From positions 620,001 to 684,000 of the forward strand of contig ML133436.1 in NCBI GenBank assembly GCA_003864495.1: 64,000 nt of DNA, read 5' to 3'. The notes under the pieces are model-generated. The model was given only the letters and a program-made list of their open reading frames with translations. It had not been told where the DNA came from and ran no database searches. A program made the translations under genes and the position numbers. This DNA is from Nemopilema nomurai. Taxonomy: Eukaryota > Cnidaria > Scyphozoa > Rhizostomeae > Rhizostomatidae. Below, one piece after another: positions 10,490 through 25,400 of the stretch. Positions within the stretch are counted from its first letter, which is position 1. Each line of letters begins with the position of its first letter.

Positions 10490-13400
10490 ATGTCTTTAAA
10501 TGAAGTGGATCGACAACAAAGGATAATGCACTATGTAAGGATATTATTGGAAAAAGGCTACGAATCCTTACGTAATGGGATGACAGATGAAGGGATTAAA
10601 ATATTTGAAAACTGTATTCAATGTATACAGAGTGCTCCTTATCCAGAGATTCTTCAATTGGAACTAACAGAGGCTGTGGTTAGACTTACAATTAAACACA
10701 TTGAGAAAGGGAGATATGAGGATGCGGCAACCGCTTATTATTTATTGCCAATGGATTTTAGCCTACGCGAAGGAGTCATCAAACCTGTAAGTATATGAAA
10801 TCAAATTAATCGTAAGGATTATTTGAGAATGCAAGTTTTTATTTTTGGGTTGTTGCAAAATTAACTTTTATACACAGCTAAAAGGTTTTGCTTAAAGTTA
10901 CGTTACACATATACACATTTTTAAGCTGTTGACTAACTAATGTGGAAACTTGTTAACCTATCAATATATGTGCCTTTAAAAGTATTGTTTTCAATCATCC
11001 TTTCGTTGGCAATTAAAAGTTTTCTCAGTCTTGAAATCATGCGATGCATATAGACATGCTTCTTATAATTCACTGCTTCTTTCCTGGCGTTTGCGTATCC
11101 CCACTCCTTCTGTTTAATTTGTACCAATTGGTAGAGAAGGGTGTTACGAATAATGCTGTAAGAATTCAAGTGCCTGCCACACTATGCTATCTGTTCACCT
11201 TATGGAGTTTCTTCTTCCAGCACTGCCTGCAGATAATGCTCAACAAGGCATCCGACTGTTTAGAAGACGGCAGATACGACCTCGCGCATGCGTTCTTTAA
11301 CCTTGTACGTGGGGCCTGCGGAGATTTGGAACGTTCTGAAGCTGAGTTAGGATTGCTTTTGACCGAATATAAGAAGAAGACCATATCGACTTTACGTCTT
11401 CGAGCTAATTTACCTCTCTTACGATTGGATTCCGGATTAATAAAGGTGCGTTAAGATTAAACGATATCTCAGTTATGCAGGAATCTGTTTGTGGATATTA
11501 AAGTGATTTTTTTGCAAGGCCAAGGTACCTAGGGAAGACCGCTAAAGTGCTTTAAAAGCAGTGGCGTAAGGGTATGCAAGGTATCAGTGCATACCCTGAG
11601 ATTCCAGTGCAAAATATTTTCCAAGATAACCTATTTCACTAAATTCGAAGCACAGGAACTACATTTAAACTCATAAATGATCCCTCTTTAAACTGATTTC
11701 AACAACTTGATTAGTTGTTTTCTACCGTGTCTCTGTTCCATTTGCCTGTCAATGCACCAATGCCGGTTCACCTTTGAATGCGCTGCGAAGGAGAAGAAGC
11801 TGTTTTGTTTCCCCTTTGTTTTTCAGCTCAGCTACGTCACGAAATAAGCAGTGAATCCCTTCCACCCAATTCTAACCAATAAGCGCATTTCATTTCATTA
11901 ATAAATTACCTCAAAATTGGCTGAAACAATTGAGCAGAAAATAAGCAGATAATTTTCTGCTACCAACCTCGGAGCAAGCTTAAAATAAATCTCGCTTTGG
12001 GACTTCATAAATTTCTTCACGTTGAGGAAAACAGAAAGTATGGCGAATGCAAACGACCTAGCTAACGGATGCTCTAAGCTCTAAGGTTTTATTTTTCGAA
12101 CAATAATAAAGGTATTGGAACTATTATGGCTTTTTCAAGTCAACCTATGATGTAAATTTCTTATGCGACAGCTTCACTCAATTAGGCCTACCATAACATC
12201 CGCTTTTATTGAAGAAATTTCAAAGTCCTATCATGTTTTGAATTTTTTGAATCATTTCTTACCATTTATGCGCCAAATCATAATCTACGCAATGTCCAGA
12301 AAAAAGTTCAATCTTCCTCTGACAGCAATTTTTATAATTCAAACTTTCCTCATCACCAACGAAAAAATTTTATTTTTACAATAACATATTTTGTAAAGTA
12401 GAATTTACAAATAAACCTTTCTCAAATATGACATCAACAGACAAAACCTTCCTCCGACTCCAAGCCGTGGAGCCGTCAATTTTTCTGGACTCTGAATTTA
12501 CGTTGTTTTATAACCATAATCTACTTTCCAATGACAATTCGTTGCGCGTATTGTGGTGCACGTATTGTCTCGCTTTTTAGCTTCTGTTTATGTTGTGATT
12601 ATGTTAGTGTTTGTTGACAATTTCAGTGCTACGTATTAGGCGCATTGGCCTAGCCCACCAGTTGGTTCACAAGCATCAACTTCCTCGTCGTAGGAAAACC
12701 CGGAAAAACCCAACAAACGTTACACACTTCGCTATTGTAAACCTACAATCTTGTATAATTACAATGATACTGTCTAAATTTGAACTCTGTGAGGATTGTA
12801 AAATTGCTCGAATTATACGAGTTCCAATTAGACAACTTTCACTGTAGTTAATTGTCAAATAACGAATAAAAAGTTAAGCCTGGTTTTCCAGGTTTCCATA
12901 TGATGGTAAATAACGCAAAAAGAGCAAGGATCGCTGAAATGTGTGACTTGCGATTCTTGCAATCTTTGCGTATTAATGGAAACTGCTCTTTTCCGTATAT
13001 TGTAATTACTGCGATTTTTGCGATTCTTGCGATCTTTGCGTATTTATGGAAACTGCTCTTTTCCGTCTATTGCAATTGTTGCGATATTTGCGATATTTGC
13101 GTATTAATGGCAACTGCTCTTTCAGTCTATTGCAATTATTGCGATTTTTGCGATTCTTGCGAACTTTGCGTATTAATTGAAACTGCTCGTTTCTTTCTAT
13201 TGCAATTGTTGCGATTTTTGCGATTCTTACGTTTTCTAATGGAAACCGGTTTGTTGCAAGTATCGCAGAAGTAGCAGTGCGTTTCTTATGGTCATATGGA
13301 AACCAGTCTTTAAAAAACTGCTAAGGAATTTCGAGTACTCAAGTCTTAAGTACGCCAGTTAAGGAGTTTTCAGTACTGAGCCTTAGCCGAACTTGCTTTT

Positions 13401-16400
13401 GAAAAACGCATGCACTGCTTGTTTCCCGTATTATAATGGCTTTTTAAGTTATTATTCGTAGTTGCTATAAGTTGCTTTAAAATACTATACCGTTTTCTTA
13501 ACAGTTTCCTGTCAATTCTTTTGCAGCGGTACTCTAAAATGTGGCTCAAAAATGCTAAGAGATTGAGATCAAATGAAGACTACAGTTCGGCCAAAAAGGA
13601 CCTTGTCCTTGCATTTGAATTGTGCAAGTGCTTGCCTTCGAAGAGTGATGACAAGAAAAAGCTCCTTCTTAAGATTTGTAAACCCTTTGCCAAAGTCTTG
13701 TTAAGGCTGGAAGATGAAAATGAGGCCCTGTCGATGTTCAAGGAGTGTATAAGACTGGACAGTAACTTCCATAAAGTAAGATTTCATTATTTTTATTTCA
13801 CAAACATAAGATGAAACGGAAAACGTTGTAAAAGAAAGTGTAGTTGGACGATGATTGGTCATTACGCAGCAAATCGTGTACTCAATTCCTTTCTCACTCA
13901 CTTGCTGTTAAGTGAGTTGTTTCTTAAGCAGAAGTAAGACACTTGTGGATGTTCCTTGTGGAATTTCGCGTAGTCTTTGGTCTCTTGTGAAACCAACCGT
14001 GTTTGCTAGACTGATGGCCATTTGGCAAAGTTGTCAAACAAAGTTGAAGTGCGATGAGATATGATTGTTAGTTTACGACTTGTTTCGAGTATTTAGTTCA
14101 AGTAATGATCTTTTTCTTCAAGAATTTTTGGAAGTCACAGCATTGTAAAGCAAAGCAAGAATTTTCAAAATCCAAGGAAAAAAGCCTTTGGAGGTATTGG
14201 GTGCTCTTTATTTTGACTCGAGCATTACCAAAGGATGATGGATTTTTACCAAAAGTAGTCACTTTCCATTTGGAACTTTGGAAGATAAAGTACGACGAGA
14301 AAGCTACAGAAGAAGCTTTGGAGTGTCTTCAGAATGTGACGAATTACCTACGTGCTCATGAATACAAGAGCGAGGTACTTAGAACACTCTGTCGGTTGTA
14401 GTCTTAGAACACTTGTAGTCTTTTCATTTTAATATCATCTTTGAACGTTTGATCTGGACGGACTGTATGATATGAAAATACCATCCTGCGCAAAATACCC
14501 GTAAGTGAGGAGCAAAGAGGACGAACATGAATTGCTTAAAAAGGTTGGGCAGCTTGTGGTCAGCTATAAGGGCACACATTTCCCCAGTCCGCTAAAGGCA
14601 CATTGTCATCGACGCTATCTATTGTTGCCATATTCGTTTCTTGAGAATCGACTCTTGTGCCATCTACGAATTAACGGCACATTGCCCTTTATATTCTCAC
14701 CTGAATTAATTAACTCTTTGCTTTGTATGATTGTGTATTATTCTTTCTAGGAGTTTTCACAGAAGATGAAAGAATTCGGAGATAATCTCTCCAGTAAAGA
14801 GAACAATCTTGAAGCTAAAAGAGTGTACAGCTTTGCAATCACTGCTGCTCCAAATGAGTTGGTCGCCTTTCGACGTTCTCTTTTTTCAAATCGATCAAAC
14901 ATGAATTATTTACTTGGCAACCTGGAAGAAGCCGGGGATGATGCGGCCATGTGCACCAAATTATGTCCAGAATGGCCTAAGGTATGTATGTATGTGCAAA
15001 AGCTGTGTTGTGTAGAGCAAAAGTGGAAAATCCTACAACCAACATTGTTGGGGGAAAGGTAGTTGCAAGCACCACGCGGAAATAAAACAAGGGTCGTAAA
15101 ATCACATAAAATCTCACGGTGCCCCTACAATTACTTTTGGCGAAGATTGTATTGATATGATTTAGCCAATTTGGCAATCTCTTTGATGGAAGCCCAATTC
15201 TCTGCAGTAGTACGACGATATAGTGTGACGCCCATTTTCTGGTGTCACAAGCCGATGCTCTAATGTTGCCTTTATCTAAAATATGTTATTCACATAATTT
15301 CAGGGCTTTCATCAACTTGCTGTGGCTCAGAAAGGCCAGAGAAAATTCAAGGAAGCACACAAGGCTATGCTAAAGTACCTTGAGTATTCCCCTGCTACTA
15401 CGAAACCAGCCATTCTCCTGGATATAATTAGAAACATTGTTGGTATGTGTTTAGTGTCTTGTGCCTAGATGTTGAGAGATGGTAACTGACTTTGCCAAAA
15501 GAGACTTACAATTTTCGCATAGACATGGCTCAACTGGACTTGGGTTCCGTTTTTAACGTTTTTGTTCCATAAGCCCTGTCCACACTTTACAAACTAACCC
15601 TGTTTTATCCACACTTGATTCTCATGTTTTCTAATGTGAACACAAAGTCGGAGAGAACCCAGGTTAGCTGATGCTACGCATGCGTAATTCAATTCTCATG
15701 TATATTTAGGATAGGGGTGCTCAGATTTTCAGACTATTCTCTTTGGGTGAGCCAATTCCTTTTTTGGGTACATGCAATGCAAAATATTATTTTGGGTCTT
15801 GAATGTAAGAAAACATTACTTTTTAAAGCATTTGAGCAAACTTGAGCATTTGAAAGATTTCAAAATGCCAAAGTGAATCTAAAAGATAATGTAAATTGTG
15901 TATCTTTGAGAAGCAGAGTATATTTGTTTATGTGCTGTGCATATGATCCCAAAATCATCTCTGCAGCAGGGTTTGTTTGTAATTTTTTAATATGCTAAAA
16001 ATTGTTTTTTACTCTTTAATATACTAAAATTATCTTTGGTCTTAACACTTCCGGGACCGTGATTGTCTTAGCGGTGAGAGACACCACGTGACCTAAATCT
16101 CAGCCAATCAAGATTTTAGCCCTATGCTTCTCAGATCCTGTATTTCAATTGCTTTTCTCTAGTCTCAACTAAGTAAGTTCTTGGAATAGCGACTTGAGCG
16201 AGTGGAATTCTCTGTGTTACGATTTGTAGTGATTGTATACCTGACATTACTTGTTATGCTTATAAATTTCATCTAGAAATCACGATAAGAGGTATGTTAA
16301 GTGCCTCTTGAAAATGCAAGCTGTTATTGTGGCCTATAAGAGCCTCAATGCATGTTACTGATAAACGTCTTGTATACCCTAGCGATGAAGGAGGAGGAGG

Positions 16401-19400
16401 AACTCGAGTTGCTCATTCCTGATGACATTCCCATTTCCATTATTGATGAGTGCGTCGCTTTGGCCGCCAATGACCATTCTTGTGGTGTGATTAGATTTAT
16501 TTTCATGACGTCACAATACACCGATCGCGCACATGCGGGCCCTATAGACGTTGTGGACATGATACAACAAGATTGTTCTCTTGATTTGGTAAGGAGGCTC
16601 ATCGAGAATGGCGCCAACTGGAAGAGACCTTTCGACTTCATTTTGAAGTCAAAGCAGCGCACGACGGGGCAAAAGGAAATCTTTGCGGATCTTATAAAAC
16701 AGGACGTTGATTTCTCCAATTACATTGAAGTCAACAGGAATGAGCCGCCATCATTTGTTTTTCTAAGATTTTGTCTTGAATATGGTAAGCCAAGAGAGAC
16801 TTTGAGTTTTATAAATGCTCTTTTGCTTCTACCTCTTCGAGTTTTTTTAAATGACAATATTTGCCTATAATGACCATATACAATATCGTTACATCTGCCT
16901 TTAAACACTCTTAACATAGACTACAAAATCTTCCAACAGATCTTCTTGAATGCCTCGCTCCTGCCTTGGGGAAGTATGATTTTGCTGAAAAAGACGAAGA
17001 CGGCAATAACGCTCTTCATATCTTGATGAAAATGAAGGAATCTCCCTTGGTAATACGATGCTTGAAATTCATTCTCAAGCGCCTTACTGCCATCAACCCA
17101 GAGGATTTAAACAAAGATGGACAAAAGCCATCCGAAATGGGCGAATCAGATTCAGACCAAAGGGTTGAGTTACTCAGGAAGCGCATGAAGAGTGGTTGCT
17201 GGGAGAAGGACGATAAGAAGAAGAAGAAGAGGAGGAGTAACACCATAGAAGCTCCTGAATCGTTTGGTGAAACTGCAGGAGGGAACACAAAAGAAGGTAG
17301 GTCTTGATTTTTAGAGAACGCTTGTGCAATGTATAGCCGTTGGCTTTCTATCAGGAGAATCCAATCAAGTTTAAACAAATGTCAGTGTGAAGTTCTTACA
17401 CAAAGTTTGAGAGTTCTAAAGCCTAGCCCTTTGGGATCGTATTTCTGTCGTAGCTACAATCTCTGGAAAAAGTCTTGGAGCACTTAAAGTTTAAACAAAT
17501 GTGAGTTGGAAGTTCTTACCCAAAATTTGACAGTTCTAAAGCCTAGCACTTTGGGATCGTATTTCTGTCGTAGCAACAATCTCTGCAAAGAGTCCTGAAG
17601 CATTATGCTTACGCTTAATTTATCCTTGACACGAATTGCAAAATCTCAAAGCCCCTTTGAAATTTTTTCAGTATCCTTATCGGTTTGACTGAAGATTCAA
17701 TTTACGTTCCTCTCTTATGAGGAACTAAAAGATCTTCGTTAAGTTAGACACAATCAGAAGCTCATACTGTTGTTGTTAATCTTTCAGGTGCAGAGCATCG
17801 AGATGAAGTTATTGAAGACAGCAGCCTCGAATTAGGCGACAGTCGACAAGAGTCTGGCTTGCATGGCACAGGGCAAGGTAAACATGAAGATACAAATTTG
17901 TGTTCGAGTCTTTCGCAGTATGAACAAAGTAGAATCGCCGTCTTCGAGCGTATCCAGAATTTTGATATTGAGTCTGCTGCGATTAAGGAAATCTCAAATG
18001 GAAAACTGACGGTGGAGTCTGGCTTAGAAGCGAAGCTGCGAGTCGAAAGAGTTGACGAGAAACCAGTGGAAGAAGCCAGGCCCGCCGCAGCGGAGGAGAA
18101 ACCGGCTGTAGCGGATAGCACGGGGAGCGGTCCAGTGTTGGGAACCGTATCAGAACATGGCAATGTGGAGGAGCATGGACTGGATGATAGCACGAGTGAT
18201 TTCAAACAATTGGCTGAATTCGATAAGCTGCCATGGGATGTCCAATGCACTTTAGAATTTTGGAAAAAGTTGACCGATGCAAAGCTACCAGGCGATTTCA
18301 AGAAGAAGATGTTAGCAAAGATTAGACTTTTGGCATCGGGAGAGTGGCGTAAGAAGTTAGCCATCAAACTGGACTTGAAGTCCACAGGTCAGCGGCTTGT
18401 TGCTCTCTGCCCAACATGTAGTTCTAGGGTGGGGGCTTATTCGAGGGGAGGCTTTTTCGAGGGGAGGCTTTTTCGAGTGGGGGGGAGGGGGGTGGGGGCA
18501 TTTCGAGGATTCACGGTAAGCAGCAAAGTGCACAGAAAGGGGATAGATGTGGATGTACCCTTAGTTATTTGTTTGATTGTTTGTTTGTCATTTATTTTGT
18601 CACGACTCCGAATCTGTTTGCGATGGAGAGGTTAACAAAATGCGCCACTTTTGGTACCTTACATTTTGTCTTGCAACCGCTTTTCCAATTCACCTGGCTT
18701 TTGCGACTGCATCAAATATGTAATTGCGACCTCTTTTGTGCCACCTTATTTTGCATTTTCAACAAAACAGGTCATGCACAATGCGCTGAAAATTTTGTCT
18801 TTTTGTCGCCATAGAAACGAAAACTGTATTTTCATCTTTTAGATATTCGACTGTACAAGTGCAAGATAACAAAGGCATCTAGAATGATTTGGGAAGTAGC
18901 TATCGCCTTCTCAGAGCGGCGAAGTGGAAAAGAAGTCAATGTATATGCCGATGTCATCAGACTGTGGGATTTTACAACGGACCACGATGAAATGGACCGA
19001 ATGATTGAACATGTTGTAAAATCCAGTAATCGTGGGAAGTCATGTCCTTTGAAGAAGATGCTTGCTACCTACGATCCCGTTTCAACGAAAGAAGAAAACG
19101 TGCGTCTACCAAAATTGTATAGATCTCCATCTGAAGGAGACTCTGAAACATCAAAGTGTTCTAAACCAGAGCCGATAAAGAATTTCACGTTTTTCCCCTG
19201 CGGAAGCCCAAAAGATAACGAATTTCACATACAGAAGTTCTACGCTCTCTCGAATGAAATGGCCAAAAGTCTTCTCCAAGTCAGCGAAGATGCCGTGGAC
19301 TTCCCTTTTGAAGTCAGCGAGCTGGAATGCAGCATCATTAGACTGCAGCCAGAGCCACTCGCGTCCATACTGCTTTTGGGCAGAAGTGGTACCGGGAAGA

Positions 19401-22400
19401 CTACATGCTGTGTCTACCGTCTTTGGAACAAATTCAAGACCTACTGGGAAAATGCCGCCTCAGCTGGCCCACTTATACCCATTATGCAAGAATTGTTAGG
19501 TTTTGGTTCAAGTGGGACAGGTAACGGTGATCGAACTGATGACGAAGCGAGAACTTCGGAGCCACCGGCTTCTCGGTCAGAAGAGCGTGTTATGTCTTGC
19601 GGATGCAGGAATGTCTGTATGTGTGCTTTAGAAGCTGCGCGTGCTGCCAATGCGTCCATTTATCAGGAGGTGGATGCATCGACAGGGGATCCAGAAAAGA
19701 CCAGCGTTCAGCCTTCTTTTGTAACAGCAAGGTGCCCTGACACAAGCAAAGAAGATGACAGAGTTGGTTCAGAAACAACAGCTAGAGAGCGCTACCGCCA
19801 TTTGCGCCAGCTGTTTGTTACCAAGAACAAAGTTCTTTGTCATGAGGTGAAGAAGAACTTCAAGGGACTCTGCAGTGGACAGCAAATCACAAGGGACTTT
19901 GCGATGGCCTACAAAGATTCTGATGGTCGGACGGAGATAGGGAGCTTGAACAACATAAACGATGCGTCGTACCCGCTGTTCTTAGGCTGTAGAGACCTGC
20001 TGCTTGCCTTGGATGCCACTCTGCCCGGGAAGCCGTTTTTCACGCGGGACATGGATGGAAAGCTACTAACGAGAATTGCTGGTTGGGGTGAAGTGGAAAG
20101 CCACGTTGCGTCTCTCCCTAAAGTTCATCCCGATAGTGAAGACGAAGATTCAAATGGCGAAGATTCAGACGAAGATTCCAACGTCGATGGCGATGCGGCA
20201 GTGAAAGGGAATGTGCGAAAAGCTACCGTCGTTAAACAGGAAGTGTCTTACTCTGTTTTTGCCAATGAGGTGTGGCCTTTAATCCAAAAAAACTATGGGG
20301 TAAGTTACCACCCTTCTCTTGTTTGGACAGAGTTTTGTTCGTTCATTAAAGGGGCCTTCCAGTCGTTGATGTCCGAAAATGGCTGGCTAGCAAGAGAACA
20401 GTACAAGGAAGTTGGACAAAAAAAGGCACCATCTTTCACTGGCAATCGAGACACAATTTACGACATGTTTCTGCAGTATCAGAAGTTATGCCGTGAAAAG
20501 AATTGGTTTGACGAGTTGGACGTATTGCGGAACGTGTTCAGAAGACTAAGCCAAAGCTCTGTCCAGCCATGGATCTTTGATGAAGTGTATGTCGATGAGA
20601 CGCAGGACTTTACTGAAGCCGAGCTGTTCACATTGGTTCGCTGTTGCCAGAATCCCAACCAGCTCTTTTTTACTGGTGACACAGCACAAAGCATCATAAG
20701 AGGAGTCACCTTCAGGTTCAAAGACCTCAGATCTTTGTTTTACACTGCGCGGAAGGCCCTCGGCGAAAGCAAGAAGTGTCCTATACAGGTTCCAGACAAG
20801 GTTCATCTGCTGACCTACAACTACAGATCTCACAAAGGGATCCTGAACCTTGCTTCGGGAGTAGTGAAACTGCTTGCTCGCTTCTTTCCTGAATCCTTTG
20901 ACCGTGTTGTTGATGACGTTGGCCTTTTTGACGGGCCTAAGCCTATGATTGTAGACACAAGCGATTTTGGTGACCTCGCTTTGCTGCTGAGGGGAAACCG
21001 GCGGGAAACTTCACCTATCGAGTTCGGTGCACATCAAGTTGTTCTTGTAGCATCCGAAGAAAGCAAGGATCAGCTGCCAGTGGAATTGGAAGGTGCTGTC
21101 GTTCTAACCATTTATGAAGCAAAGGGACTGGAATTTGACGATGTTTTGTTATACAACTTTTTCAAAGATTCACAGGTAAGACTAAAAAATAAATTAAAGA
21201 ATCAACATAAGTATGTTCTTATTTCGTCTATAACTGACCCAAATTTGCTTTAAAATTTTTTCATCTAGTTCATGGAGAATGGTTTCTAAACTGATAAGAA
21301 AACTTCTAGGCTTTTAATTCTAACTTCAAAATTTCTTGCCTAAGAGAATCAAGACATGATCCTTGATTTTGGTATGAAAACTTGCCATCCCTCAATCTGG
21401 TTTTTAAATTATTGTCTTTTAATTGTTGTGCCATTAGGAGCATTTGTAATATCGAGTCGTCTCTAATGAAATTAAAATTTCCCATATTCAAACGATATTC
21501 GTTTATTTTACAGGCAGGGAAGGAATGGCGCGTTGTGAATAACGTTGGGGTATGCAGCGTTACCGAGAAGTCAGGCTCGAAACACCAAGACATTGCGAAA
21601 TCCAGTGGTTTGATAAGCCTGAACGAGAAGGATCTAGTTTTAGAGAGCCGGCCGTTAGAGTTCAACTACAACGAGCATAAAATCCTGAACTCTGAGTTAA
21701 AGCAGCTGTACACAGCTATAACTCGTGCAAGAGTAAATGTCTGGATATATGACGAGGATCGGAAGAAGAGAACTCCAATGTTCAGCTACTTCAAAAATCA
21801 CGGCCTCGCGGACACTCTGAAGCTGGATGGACAAGACAGCAAGATGTTCGCTGCGAAATCATCCAGTGCCGATTGGCAAAAGCAAGGCGAGTATTTCTAT
21901 AAAAAGGAGCTGTGGAAAGTTGCATACAAATGTTTTGCAAACGCAGATAACAAGGTTATGTTGAGCAAATGCAGTGCGCACATCCAGGCAAGAAAGGCCT
22001 ACAACATGGGCACGAGCTGGGTAGAGCGAAAGTCAGGATCCTTGAAAAGTGTTTACACTGAGTACCTAAAAGCAACAGAGATGTTTCTTGAATGCAGAAT
22101 GGTAGACGAAGCAATCATTTGTCTAAAGAACTCTAAGGAAAGAGAATTGCTTGGAGATCTTCTTGTTCATCTGGAGAGGGTATGTGTGTTTGTTGGTCAC
22201 AGTAGTAACTGCTGCAATAATCCTGTTGCAATTGAAAGTTATCATTTGCAGCTCTGAAGAGTCACTTTGTTTGTCAAAATCATAAGACATTATACAGCTA
22301 ATGATTCTCAAATTGCGATCTATTTTTCAGAGAAGAATACCGCGCGTTTAGATTTCGATTTCGGCGATGCTCTTTTTTGATGTAAATGTCTACTTTTTGA

Positions 22401-25400
22401 CGATTATAGAAGCCTTTTCTTTTCGAAAATAGATTTAAGGTGTTTATTTTAATATTTTTGTAAGAAATCTTATGACCGGTCACACATTAACATTTTCATC
22501 GTCATTTGTACTACTTTGGTTGTCTGTATTAACGCCAGCAGAATTTTCTTTAATGATAACTGAAGTGAATGTGCTTTTCTTTTGCAGTATTCAGAGGCCG
22601 CCAAATATTACATCAAGTCTTCCGGCACTTCGAAAGAAAATAATCTTCTTAAAGCTAGCGAATGCTATGAAAGAGCTGGGGACTACAGAAACGCAGTAGA
22701 TGTGCTACATTCTAAAGAAAGGTATCGAGAATGCATCGGTGTTCTCAAGAGATTCGAAGCTAAAAAGTTGGGTCCATTGCCACTTAAGCCACCTAGAAGT
22801 ACTTTGGATCTGGAGAAAGTCGTGAAAGTAGCGGCAGATGCCTGTGTGGCGAAGAAGGATTTCAAAGGTGTGAAAGAATACCTCAAAGAACTACCGCTGG
22901 AGAAGCAATTGTCGTACCTAAGAACGAAACGCGGGTGTCGGGATATTGAGCTGGAGCTCCTTGTGGAGAACCGCCGCGGTGAAGAAGCAGCGGAGATATA
23001 TTTCCAGAATGAAGATTATCTGAAAGCCGAAGCCTGCTCAAAGCAGAATTCAACAAAAGGAATATGTTTCCTAGAGCAAGCACGTCTTGTGTTCAACCAG
23101 AAGGAACAGATAGGGACCGCAGGCTCGCGGCAAGAGGCATACAGCGAGGTTAAGCAGCTCGTGAACAAGGCCATGCGCTTCCTATCGAAAGATGACGTCA
23201 ATCATGCCGATTGCTACTTCCTAAATGGACTAGTGTCCGAGGATCAATCAGAATATCTCCAGGCTGCCGAAGCTTACAAGAAGAGCCAGAACTACATCGG
23301 CCAATTTGTATGTCACAAGCTGCTCCTCGAGAATGGCACAATCGGAATCGATGTCGCCATAAGCTCTCTTTCAAAGCTGCTTCACAAATTGACCAGCATC
23401 CATTTTCCCAAGAAATCAGCTGAAGTCATTAAGATGTTGCATCAGTTTTATGGCATAGAGAAAGTTACTCGACATGGAGAGACCGTTGAGTTTCATGTCT
23501 ACAACGCGAAGCTCAATTTTTGCTCACCGATTCTTGATACATCAAGTCATTTGAAGGCAACTAGGTTGTTTGAAAACTTAGATGAAAAAGCTGGAAACCT
23601 TGCTCTTATTGCCGCACTCTTTCCAATCGTGGAATGTGTCGTAGCTAAGGTTTTCCAATATTGCAGAAAAGAGTTAGACAGTCTTTCCTATTGCAGCCTA
23701 TTTTTGGAAGGAACCCGCCATGCGGACTGTCAGAAGATTCATGAGTTCCCTAATGAAGACAATGTCCAAATGAGGTTCAACCTGCAGTTTCTCGTTATTC
23801 AGTTAGAGGGCCTGGTTAGAGAGAAAATCAGCGCACTGAGCAAGAACGAGTATCTTGCGGAGAGGATCAGCAATTATAATATGTTAAGCAGGTTCAATGC
23901 ACAGGCTGAAATGATCAACTCTTGCCGAGAACTTTACAGGGAAATCATCAGCATGACAAGATACTTAGATGCATCCAAACTTTCTGGGTCAAAGCTAGCC
24001 AACTCAATTCAAGATATGCCTTTTTTGAAAGAGCAGATTCAGTGGTGCCTGAGGAGTATGTTTTCTGGTGACACAAGGTACCAGGACGTGAACATTTTTC
24101 TCGAGGTCTTTACACTGTCCAATTTCGCAAGGCTGGGTTTCATTCAAGACGAGGTTGATAGTATCAGAAAAGATGTCAAACAGCGTTATGCAAATGGAAT
24201 TCCGAAAGATTTGGGCTTTTTCACCGCAAAAGAGCAGCAATGTGAAACCTTCCACACTCTTTTTATGGATAGTTGGCTGTGGTTGCATAGAGAAGGAGCT
24301 TTGGTTGAAAATCTTCATTTTATGCTTCGTCGCGCTTTGCCACTAGCCATGTCGAAGTCCAAAAGCACTCCTCTACCAACAATCAAAAATTGCCTGACAC
24401 TCCTGGAGATTTCCCTCACAATGTGTTTCATCTCTCTGCACAGAACAACCTCAAGCCAATGCCCCATATACATTCCAGCCTTTTATGTGGAGGGGCTCCA
24501 GTTCTGGACCGAAATTTTCCAGCTCTGTAATAACTTGCCATATTCAGTCTGGGACAGTATTGAGCATGTGTCTTACAGATCAGGGACACGTTTAATTGTT
24601 GCCTTGGTTACTGTGCTAATTAATTTCATACTCGGGATCAAGACAAAGGAAAGCCTTTTTTCGCAAGCCTTTGACGGGGTGTCTGTATCATCAACAGATC
24701 AGGAAGAGTTGCTCATTTTTGTTCTCGTGATTCTTGCGAACTCCAAGCTAATTGTACAGGCCGCGGAGATGGAAGAAAAAGTCAGTAGTGCAGAAAAAGT
24801 CAGTAGTGCAGAAAAAGTCAGTAGTGCAATTAAACTGTTGTCCGAGAAGCTGCTGCAAACGGCGCTAAACGTCCAAAGGGTAGAAGCCCGTGTTACAAGA
24901 ATCTTGAAATGGGTCGCAAATTCCCAACAATCTCCAAATTGGCACAAGATACTGAAATATATTTCAATCGATTTTGGTACTAGTCTGATGGCCTTAAGTT
25001 GGAAAGAGATTTGTAACCAGTACATCCCTAAGAAACCAGTCTCAAGTATAACAGCAACCCTGAAAAAAGGCAAGGATGGGCGCCCGTCAGCGCCATCTAG
25101 AGCGGTCGCTCCCACTGCCTCGTTGGAAAATGAACCTGACTTTGAAGGAGGATCGTGGGCTGAGGCAAGGGGTACTTCCCAGGCTGTTGGGCCTACCAAT
25201 GCGGAGACCAAATACACCATGGCACCACAAGGTATAACACGAGTATTCAACGGAAGTTTAGTCTGAAGAATACCTAGCTGTGCTAATAGGGTTCAGGGCT
25301 GTAGCTTCGAATGCCTTTTTCACAGCCCCCCTGCTCTACCAATTTTTACAAAGTCCCTTTTTGTATCATTTAGGTCTACAAATACTGGGGGTGGTTGTGC

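Noticed and set aside
12900..13274. 124-codon Cys-rich open frame
   Set aside because: It is created by a minisatellite in an intron, and including it would not fit the flanking exon phases any better.
14505..14560. Possible extra TRANK1-like exon (reading SKEDEHELLKK)
   Set aside because: No acceptor with the required phase 0 precedes it, and the flanking exons (to 14374 and from 14751) already join in frame.
17762..18385. 207-codon open frame on the minus strand
   Set aside because: It is antisense to a TRANK1-like coding exon whose frame closes with both neighbours; the antisense frame is low-complexity Ser/Ala and shows no motif.
24699..25250. 183-codon open frame on the minus strand
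   Set aside because: It lies entirely opposite the large TRANK1-like exon and repeats only the complement of the EKVSSA minisatellite.
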